Shown piece by piece: positions 1 through 3,996 of a stretch of DNA of 25,927 nucleotides. The notes below the pieces were generated by a model, which was not told the DNA's origin, made no database searches, and was given only the letters and a program-made list of their open reading frames with translations. A program made the translations under genes and the position numbers. Numbering within the stretch: the first letter of the stretch is position 1; each line of letters begins with the position of its first letter. This stretch comes from an uncultured Clostridia bacterium (GTDB taxonomy: Bacteria; Bacillota; Clostridia; Christensenellales; UBA1242), in NCBI GenBank assembly GCA_947089305.1, contig CAMUJQ010000006.1, positions 1-25,927 on the forward strand, read 5' to 3'.

Positions 1-2
1 CT

Positions 3-410
3 GGTTCTAAAGATTATGTATTCTTCGTATTTGCACCAAATGTTAAAACAATTGGTCAACGAACTTTTTATAAATCTAATGTTTGCTCACTTAACTTACC
101 TAAGTTAGAAAAATTAGTTAAAGGCTCCATTATTGATTGTGAAAAACTAGAAACAATTTCTTTAAATGAAGTGTCAACAATAGAAGAAAAATCAGTGATT
201 AATAATCCTAATCTTCATTCAATTTACGCACCTAAAGCAAAAGACGTTAATGTAAATGCAATTGAGGATTGTCATAAACTAAAAGTTTTATTAATTTCAG
301 AAACTGCAAAGCGAAAGTTATCTTTAGATGATAAATCGCATTATTCTAATGAAAATATTCAATTAACAACCACTAGTGAATATTTTAAAAAAAGTAAAAG
401 GTTTTTATAA
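3..410 (+). CDS. C-terminal part of a BspA-type leucine-rich-repeat protein (5' end outside window)
   Basis: The reading frame is open from the first bases of the window to a TAA at 408-410, so this is the last ~135 residues of a longer protein. The sequence has the irregular repeats of BspA/LRR_5 proteins: segments such as APNVKTIGQRTFYKS, LPKLEKLVKGSI and NPNLHSIYAPKAKDV alternate a short beta strand with a predicted turn. Such proteins are usually secreted or surface-attached and mediate adhesion in gut bacteria. No sorting motif or membrane helix is visible at the C-terminus, which ends in a Lys-rich tail (YFKKSKRFL). A strong terminator follows three bases after the stop. The family assignment is by repeat pattern only; N-terminal domains cannot be seen. 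Confidence 0.6.
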   Translation, partial: GSKDYVFFVFAPNVKTIGQRTFYKSNVCSLNLPKLEKLVKGSIIDCEKLETISLNEVSTIEEKSVINNPNLHSIYAPKAKDVNVNAIEDCHKLKVLLISETAKRKLSLDDKSHYSNENIQLTTTSEYFKKSKRFL

Positions 411-412
411 AT

Positions 413-442
413 AAAAGTCACTTAATCACAAGTGACTTTTTT
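413..442 (+). terminator. Intrinsic terminator of the LRR gene
   Basis: Perfect 11-bp stem AAAAGTCACTT (413-423) / AAGTGACTTTT (430-440) with a 6-nt loop and a T-run, directly after the stop codon at 410. Confidence 0.85.
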
Positions 443-447
443 AAACT

Positions 448-521
448 AAAAAATCGCCAAAAATTTGACGACTTCTTTTTCTTTTGTTTGTCTTTTGTAT
501 CAAGCAATGTTTCATGCTTGT
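448..521 (-). ncRNA. Candidate ~74-nt small RNA with own promoter and terminator
   Basis: The minus strand holds a complete small transcription unit. The promoter is TTGACA (556-551), a 17-bp spacer and TAGAAT (533-528), putting the start near 521. The predicted RNA begins at once with a hairpin, CAAGCA/TGCTTG (520-501, 8-nt loop), continues as an unpaired A-rich linker, and ends in an 8-bp hairpin TCGTCAAA/TTTGGCGA (471-454, one G-U pair) followed by six T (453-448). On the plus strand the same hairpin has a C-A mismatch, so minus is the better orientation. An ATG inside the 5' hairpin opens a 24-codon Lys/Arg-rich frame, but it has no ribosome binding site and runs through the terminator. 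No known sRNA family is recognised. Confidence 0.5.
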
Positions 522-527
522 AATTTT

Positions 528-556
528 ATTCTACATAATATGACATTATTTGTCAA
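528..556 (-). promoter_or_regulatory. Promoter of the candidate small RNA
   Basis: -35 TTGACA (556-551) is a perfect match, the spacer is 17 bp, and -10 TAGAAT (533-528) matches 5 of 6. No protein-coding gene lies downstream on this strand before the terminator at 471-448. Confidence 0.6.
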
Positions 557-790
557 ATAAATTTAATAACTTTTTCACATTTTTATTTATTTTTTATAAT
601 TTTTTTACTTTCATTGTAAATATTTTTAAACTACACCAATTAATAATGTATATTTTAAAGATGCTATGTAAAAAAATGATTTTTTCTTAATCAATAATAA
701 CTTTAAAAAAATATAAGGTTGAATCAAATAAATTTTATATTTTTTAATTTTTATTTGTCAGAATTTATAATGAGTGATATACTAATATTA
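557..790. other. Very AT-rich intergenic stretch before the DedA-like gene
   Basis: I see no gene here. A perfect TATAAT (766-771) about 20 bp before the chosen ATG at 791 is a plausible -10 for the DedA-like gene, but the matching -35 position (743-748, TTTAAT) is poor. The rest is homopolymeric A/T tracts. Confidence 0.4.
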
Positions 791-1597
791 ATGACTAAAG
801 AAACAAAAAAATCAATTTTGAAGTTAATACTTGTTACACTAATTGTTGTTGCTATTTGTGTTGGTGCATATTTTCTTTTAAAACTTTTAGGGTTGGATAA
901 CTTAGAAACTTTGCGCAAAGTTTGTAACAACAATATTTGGGGTGCATTAATTTTTATTGTTCTTCAAATATTTCAAGTTGTTTTTTTGCCTATCGGTAAT
1001 CTTGCTTTTACTATTCCAGGTGCAATTATTTTTGGCGCAACAAAAGGCTTTTTTATTACATGGTTTGGAGTTGCTGTAGGCTCTGTAATTATGTATTATG
1101 TTGGGCGCTATGGCGGCGGAAAACTTTTAGATTGGATTGTAGGAAAAGAAAAAGGCGAACATTATAAAAACATAATTAAGCAAGGAAAATACCTTCTTCC
1201 CGCTCTCCTTTTAATTCCAATTTTTCCAGATGATATTGTTTGTGCTAGTGCAGGCATGGCAAAAGTAAATGCAGTTTATTTTTGGATTTTAATTTTTATA
1301 ACTCGTGGAATTGACACGTTTTGCACTTGTTTTATAGCTGTTGAAGCCGTTAAATCTCCCGCTGGAATAGCCGTGCTTGTGTTATTTTGTTTAATAATGG
1401 CTATTGTTGCGTTTTTCTTAACAAAATATAGAAACAAGATTGACGAATTCTTTGTTAAAACATTTACACGAAAAAAATGTAAACAAAAACAAATATTTAT
1501 TAATAAAGAACCCATAAATGTATATTCAACTGAATATATTAAAACAACATTAACTAACAAAGATTTATTATCTATAAAAAAAGCGAAATTATTATAG
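791..1597 (+). CDS. DedA/TVP38 (SNARE-associated) family membrane protein
   Basis: Polytopic inner-membrane protein of the SNARE_assoc/DedA superfamily, whose members include undecaprenyl-phosphate and lipid transporters or scramblases. The core reads FLPIGNLAFTIPGAIIFG, then GFFITWFGVAVGSVIMYYVGR and YGGGKLL, which is the family pattern of PG, FG, G-x3-G and a Y-x-x-GR motif between hydrophobic segments. A first membrane helix covers roughly residues 10-30, and the last helix is followed by a basic cytoplasmic tail with a long non-membrane extension (KKCKQKQIFINKEPINVYST). The frame is open from a TTG at 719 and there is another ATG at 770; I chose ATG 791 because the product then begins with a short basic stretch before the first helix, and because TATAAT at 766-771 overlaps the ATG at 770. 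None of these starts has a good Shine-Dalgarno. The substrate cannot be told from sequence. Confidence 0.8.
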   Translation: MTKETKKSILKLILVTLIVVAICVGAYFLLKLLGLDNLETLRKVCNNNIWGALIFIVLQIFQVVFLPIGNLAFTIPGAIIFGATKGFFITWFGVAVGSVIMYYVGRYGGGKLLDWIVGKEKGEHYKNIIKQGKYLLPALLLIPIFPDDIVCASAGMAKVNAVYFWILIFITRGIDTFCTCFIAVEAVKSPAGIAVLVLFCLIMAIVAFFLTKYRNKIDEFFVKTFTRKKCKQKQIFINKEPINVYSTEYIKTTLTNKDLLSIKKAKLL

Positions 1598-1610
1598 TTT
1601 CGCTTTATTT
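1578..1610. terminator. Bidirectional terminator at the end of the DedA-like gene and the converging operon
   Basis: Stem AAAGCGAAA (1580-1588) / TTTCGCTTT (1598-1606) with T-runs on both strands. The DedA stop codon lies in the loop, and the remnant frame on the minus strand ends at 1605, inside the stem, so it closes both converging units. Confidence 0.8.
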
Positions 1611-1787
1611 TTTAAGTTTTGGTTTTGTCTCTAATAAACCTAAGTTTAAATCAATAACATTTTGTTCTTGTTGAACTTCTTCTCTACTGTTAACATTATT
1701 TGCAAAATTATTTGTAAAATTTATCATATCTTGATATTCTTTACTTGCAGTTTGTAAAACAATTGAATAAACCTTATAACCAATTAG
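1605..1787 (-). pseudogene. Remnant: C-terminal tail of a lost protein (~60 codons)
   Basis: On the minus strand, directly after the small membrane protein gene, a frame free of stops runs from a TGA (1790-1788) to a TAA at 1605-1607. It encodes about 60 residues with normal composition: a short hydrophobic start (LIGYKVYSIVLQ), then a polar stretch (TASKEYQDMINFTNNFANN) and an acidic-to-basic tail ending in LETKPKLKK. There is no start codon with a ribosome binding site near its head; the only ATG is internal. It lies in a different frame from the upstream gene, with an 8-base T-run (1798-1805, plus strand) between them. I read it as the tail of a truncated gene, possibly a membrane protein with a cytoplasmic tail; the family is not recognised. 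Confidence 0.4.
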
Positions 1788-1803
1788 TCATATAAAGTTT
1801 TTT

Positions 1804-2232
1804 TTAAATTAAACAGAACAAATAGCCAATAACGGGGCCTAAAAATATTGCTAAATATATTAAAGAAATCCAAGGTTGATATTCAATATAAAATTGCCTA
1901 AAAGTTAAACTCCAAGGATGTTTAATTATTACCCAACCAAATACATCAAACACAATGCAAATACTAGCCCAAATTGCACCCGTGATTAATGCTTCGCCTA
2001 TTGTTGGGTTAGATAGCCCGCGCATATATAAAAATCCAAATAAGCTAAATAAAATTATGTTATAAAGCGGATGCCATGGCTTAGTTTTTTCGTAGCCCTC
2101 GCCCATTCCATTTTTATCCATAGGCTTCATTTTTAAAACATATATATTAAAAATTGTGTGAAGCATCCCAACTATTGTTACACCAATGTAACAAACCCAA
2201 AAATATAGCATGCTCATTCCAAAATTTTGCAT
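1804..2232 (-). CDS. Small polytopic membrane protein, function unknown
   Basis: 142 residues with about four hydrophobic segments: roughly 6-30, 55-71, 80-105 and 118-142. A polar loop between the first two carries MKPMDKNGMGEGYEKTKPWHP. Between the last two lies a conserved-looking aromatic stretch (KHPWSLTFRQFYIEYQPWI). No enzyme motif is recognised. The start is fixed by AAAGGGA six bases upstream of the ATG; that site overlaps the end of the CAT-like gene, ten bases away, so the two are probably co-transcribed and translationally coupled. The protein ends abruptly in its last membrane helix next to a T-run and the remnant at 1605-1787, so it may be a shortened form. Confidence 0.6.
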   Translation of the reverse strand: MQNFGMSMLYFWVCYIGVTIVGMLHTIFNIYVLKMKPMDKNGMGEGYEKTKPWHPLYNIILFSLFGFLYMRGLSNPTIGEALITGAIWASICIVFDVFGWVIIKHPWSLTFRQFYIEYQPWISLIYLAIFLGPVIGYLFCLI

Positions 2233-2242
2233 ATCGTTCCCT

Positions 2243-2872
2243 TTAAACTTTTAATGTATTTAATTGTTTTTGTAATTCATTAAATAGTAAACCAGCGCGT
2301 TGCCCATCAATTGTTGCATGATGAAAACGTAAAGATACTTTCAATTTAACCTTAAAGCCTTTTTTTATAAATTTACCCCACATAAAATAATGATCAGTAA
2401 AATCTTTTGTGATTCCAAGAGAAAATGATTCAAATGGAAAATTTATAACAGCCGAAGTTGAAAGCATTGCTCCTGTATCTTCAATAAACGAGCAATTATT
2501 TTTTTGACAATATTCATTTACTCTTTTATATTCTTTAAAAAAGTCCTTAAAATTATCAGCATATTTATAATCTGCAAAATAAAGTTGCTTATCATTTCCT
2601 TCCACAACAGAATTAACTTTTACATTCTTATAAAAATAAAGACCATCTTCTTTAGGCTGATAATGAAACTCTTTAATATTTTGACCTGCACACATAATTG
2701 CATAACACATTAACGCATTAAAGCCATAACCTTTCTTTTTCAACTTGTAAATATGAGTCACATCAAGTTCTCCAGTTACACAAACGCCAGGTTGATCAAA
2801 TTTTATATATCGAGTATACATTGGCGCGCCTTCAAATGTTTTTAAATCTACTTTTTGCTTATAATCTTCCAT
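2243..2872 (-). CDS. Chloramphenicol acetyltransferase-family acyltransferase (CatA-like)
   Basis: 209 residues from the ATG at 2872, chosen because AAAGGAG lies 6 bases upstream; the frame is open 16 codons further but that start lacks such a site. The fold signature is the C-terminal HHATIDGQRAG, matching the CAT motif HHxxxDG: His185 would be the catalytic base and Asp189 the structural aspartate. The length is close to classical CAT (~215). The substrate-binding half (for example LSTSAVINFPFESFSLG, where CAT has SANPWVSFTSFDLN) is only loosely similar, so acetyl-CoA-dependent acyl transfer is likely but chloramphenicol as substrate is not established; related gut-bacterial proteins are often annotated as resistance enzymes without proof. 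It leads the two-gene unit with the membrane protein. Confidence 0.8.
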   Translation of the reverse strand: MEDYKQKVDLKTFEGAPMYTRYIKFDQPGVCVTGELDVTHIYKLKKKGYGFNALMCYAIMCAGQNIKEFHYQPKEDGLYFYKNVKVNSVVEGNDKQLYFADYKYADNFKDFFKEYKRVNEYCQKNNCSFIEDTGAMLSTSAVINFPFESFSLGITKDFTDHYFMWGKFIKKGFKVKLKVSLRFHHATIDGQRAGLLFNELQKQLNTLKV

Positions 2873-2888
2873 AATTTCTCCTTTAAAA

Positions 2889-2897
2889 ATTATAACA
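2889..2897 (-). promoter_or_regulatory. Extended -10 promoter of the CAT-like operon
   Basis: TGT TATAAT on the minus strand (2897-2889), a perfect -10 with the extended TGn element and no good -35 at the expected place. Transcription would start near 2882, giving an unusually short leader of ~10 nt that still contains AGGAG. Confidence 0.55.
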
Positions 2898-3012
2898 CAA
2901 ATACGCAAAAAGTGAAACAAAATTTGCTAAAATTTAATATACATAAAACATTCAATATTTAAATCAATCAAGTAAACCTGTAAATTAATGAAAAAATAAA
3001 TTCCGAATAAAT

Positions 3013-3060
3013 AAAAAAAAATCGCATTTTTGCGATTTGGTGATCCACATGAGGGATTCG
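3013..3060 (-). repeat. Second, degenerate copy of the tRNA-Lys 3' end and its terminator
   Basis: A 35-bp perfect direct repeat (3014-3048 = 3150-3184) covers the terminator hairpin ATCGCA/TGCGAT, its T-run, the CCA end and most of the acceptor strand of tRNA-Lys. Beyond it GGGATTCG (3053-3060) also matches the T-arm strand (3187-3194), but ATGA replaces CC between the two blocks. No tRNA body is attached, so this is a detached tRNA tail. Confidence 0.85.
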
Positions 3061-3149
3061 CTTTATAGCCATAAGGCGTCAGCCGGGTTCCCGGGTTCGC
3101 TTGCACATGGGCAAGATGCAAACTTTAGTTTGCAAAATCCCGGGTGAAT
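3061..3149 (-). repeat. tRNA-tail element behind tRNA-Lys: split antisense T arm, two hairpins, core motif
   Basis: Read in the tRNA direction, after the first terminator come: an 11-bp reverse complement of the tRNA 3' T strand/acceptor (3146-3136, against 3192-3182); a hairpin TGCAAACT/AGTTTGCA (3134-3117); a hairpin CTTGC/GCAAG (3115-3100); an 11-bp reverse complement of the 5' T strand and loop (3099-3089, against 3203-3193); a short sense piece CCCGG (3087-3083); and the core CTGACGCCTTATGGCTATA (3082-3064). The two antisense pieces are contiguous on the tRNA (3182-3203), so the hairpins interrupt an antisense copy of the T arm exactly in the T loop. The same layout occurs behind tRNA-His. 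Confidence 0.75.
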
Positions 3150-3172
3150 AAAAAAAATCGCATTTTTGCGAT
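3150..3172 (-). terminator. Terminator of tRNA-Lys
   Basis: Hairpin ATCGCA/TGCGAT (3172-3157, AAAA-type loop) followed on the minus strand by a run of T (3157-3150), starting two bases after the CCA end. Confidence 0.85.
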
Positions 3173-3173
3173 T

Positions 3174-3249
3174 TGGTGATCCACCCGGGATTCGAACCCG
3201 GGACCCCTTGATTAAAAGTCAAGTGCTCTACCGGCTGAGCTAGTGAATC
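3174..3249 (-). tRNA. tRNA-Lys (anticodon TTT)
   Basis: 76-nt cloverleaf on the minus strand. Acceptor GATTCAC pairs with GTGGATC (one G-U), the D arm contains AGCTCAGCCGGTAGAGC, anticodon stem CTTGA/TCAAG holds the loop CTTTTAA with anticodon TTT, and the T arm is CCGGG TTCGAAT CCCGG. CCA is encoded. The gene has its own promoter and terminator and is divergent from tRNA-His. Confidence 0.97.
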
Positions 3250-3271
3250 ATTTTTTGACGATAACTTTTTT

Positions 3272-3300
3272 AGTATATACAAATAATTACATAATGTCAA
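3272..3300 (-). promoter_or_regulatory. Promoter of tRNA-Lys
   Basis: -35 TTGACA (3300-3295), 17-bp spacer, -10 TATACT (3277-3272); predicted start near 3265, about 16 bases before the mature 5' end. Confidence 0.8.
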
Positions 3301-3340
3301 GCATTTTTTACGTATTTTTTATTAAAAATATTGTAAATAG

Positions 3341-3369
3341 TTGACAATATATAAAAAAACTGATAAAAT
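3341..3369 (+). promoter_or_regulatory. Promoter of tRNA-His
   Basis: -35 TTGACA (3341-3346), 17-bp spacer, -10 TAAAAT (3364-3369) with an extended TGA (3361-3363). A perfect TATAAT overlaps at 3369-3374 but its spacer to the -35 would be 22 bp, so the TAAAAT reading is preferred. Start near 3376, five bases before the tRNA. Confidence 0.8.
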
Positions 3370-3380
3370 ATAATTCATAT

Positions 3381-3458
3381 GGTGGCTATAGTTCAGCTGG
3401 TTAGAATGCCAGATTGTGACTCTGGAGGTCGGGGGTTCAAATCCCTTTAGCCACCCCA
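3381..3458 (+). tRNA. tRNA-His (anticodon GTG)
   Basis: 78 nt including the encoded extra G-1 that identifies tRNA-His and pairs with discriminator C73. Acceptor GTGGCTA/TAGCCAC, anticodon stem CCAGA/TCTGG around TTGTGAC (anticodon GTG), T stem GGGGG/CCCTT with two G-U pairs around TTCAAAT, then an encoded CCA. Confidence 0.97.
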
Positions 3459-3460
3459 TT

Positions 3461-3482
3461 AAGTCCTTTGGGACTTTTTTTT
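3461..3482 (+). terminator. Terminator of tRNA-His
   Basis: Hairpin AAGTCC/GGACTT (3461-3466 / 3471-3476) with loop TTTG and eight T (3475-3482), two bases after the CCA end. Confidence 0.85.
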
Positions 3483-3485
3483 ATT

Positions 3486-3600
3486 GCTAAAGGGATTTAT
3501 GCAAACTTTTGTTTGCTGTGTGCTTCGCACACCGAACCCCCGACCGTCGGGGCTGACGCCTTCACTTTTATAAACTAGTTTATCCGTTTCGGCTATATTA
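3486..3600 (+). repeat. tRNA-tail element behind tRNA-His: split antisense T arm, two hairpins, core motif
   Basis: After the first terminator come: a 13-bp reverse complement of the tRNA 3' T strand and acceptor (3486-3498 against 3439-3451); hairpin GCAAAC/GTTTGC (3501-3516); hairpin GTGTGC/GCACAC (3518-3532); a 12-bp reverse complement of the variable loop and 5' T strand (3534-3545 against 3427-3438); a sense piece GTCGGGG (3546-3552) that also forms a perfect hairpin with CCCCGAC (3538-3544); the core CTGACGCCTT (3553-3562); a 14-bp palindrome ATAAACTAGTTTAT (3570-3583); and GGCTATA (3591-3597). The two antisense pieces are contiguous on the tRNA (3427-3451, 25 nt). The shared pieces with the Lys element are GGCTGACGCCTT, GGCTATA and the TGCAAAC hairpin. 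Confidence 0.8.
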
Positions 3601-3648
3601 CAAATCCCTTTAGCCACCCCATTAAGTCCTTTGGGACTTTTTTTTATT
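3601..3648 (+). repeat. Second, perfect copy of the tRNA-His 3' end and terminator
   Basis: 48-bp perfect direct repeat of 3438-3485, starting in the T loop (CAAATCCC) and running through the acceptor strand, CCA, terminator hairpin (3624-3639) and T-run. It is not attached to a tRNA body. Confidence 0.9.
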
Positions 3649-3746
3649 TTATTTTGTTTTTCGATTAAAATATTTCATGCCTTAATAATATTAAATTTAG
3701 TGTGGTACTTTATATGCAAAACTAAACTTTTTTAGGTTTAGGCTGA

Positions 3747-3893
3747 GATTCTTCTCCGAATTTAGACGCAAACTGTACATTTATTTTAAGTAACTACAAA
3801 ATGCCACTTACCGATGTTTGTTAAGACGCTCTCGAAAAATTGTATTCTCAAAGTGAAAAAATTTACGAGTGGAATTTAAATAAAATTTTATAA
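3747..3893 (+). pseudogene. Gene remnant with one in-frame stop
   Basis: Between the tRNA-His element and tex there is a protein-like frame that begins after a TGA (3744-3746), contains one TAA (3822-3824), and ends at TAA 3891-3893, just before a terminator. The part after the internal stop, DALEKLYSQSEKIYEWNLNKIL, looks like the amphipathic end of a real protein, and the part before it (TFILSNYKMPLTDVC) is compatible with the same protein; a single A-to-T change would turn AAA into the internal TAA. No start codon with a ribosome binding site is present. The family is not recognised. Confidence 0.35.
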
Positions 3894-3920
3894 AAAACAA
3901 GTTTTAATCCTTGTTTTTTT
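3892..3920 (+). terminator. Terminator behind the gene remnant
   Basis: Perfect 10-bp stem AAAAAACAAG (3892-3901) / CTTGTTTTTT (3910-3919) with an 8-nt loop, overlapping the remnant's stop codon. A well-kept terminator with no intact gene before it supports recent loss of that gene. Confidence 0.75.
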
Positions 3921-3922
3921 CT

Positions 3923-3950
3923 TTGAAAAATTTTTATTTTAAGTTATAAT
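3923..3950 (+). promoter_or_regulatory. Promoter of tex
   Basis: -35 TTGAAA (3923-3928), 16-bp spacer, perfect -10 TATAAT (3945-3950). The predicted start near 3957 coincides with the first base of a 6-bp hairpin ATTGCA/TGCAAT (3957-3973), which would sit at the extreme 5' end of the mRNA. Confidence 0.75.
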
Positions 3951-3996
3951 AAAATGATTGCATATTTTGCAATACAACTTTTAAAGGAAGAATTTT

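Noticed and set aside
443..513. 24-codon Lys/Arg-rich peptide on the minus strand within the candidate sRNA
   Set aside because: No ribosome binding site, the ATG is in a hairpin, and the frame passes through the terminator.
719..790. N-terminal extension of the DedA-like protein from TTG 719 or ATG 770
   Set aside because: No usable ribosome binding site, the extension is AT-rich and hydrophobic without family resemblance, and a TATAAT overlaps the ATG at 770.
2927..3300. Short open frames across the tRNA-Lys region
   Set aside because: They overlap the tRNA and its element on the same strand and have no protein-like features.
3013..3648. CRISPR array or phage att pair with a full integrated element
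   Set aside because: There are only two unlike direct repeats per locus and about 100 bp between them, with no spacer series, integrase or phage gene.
3738..3765. GGCTGAGATT, like the conserved CTGAGA box of a TPP riboswitch
   Set aside because: The second conserved part (CTGATCTGGATAATGCCAGCG-like) is absent downstream, and the gene after it (tex) is not a thiamine gene.
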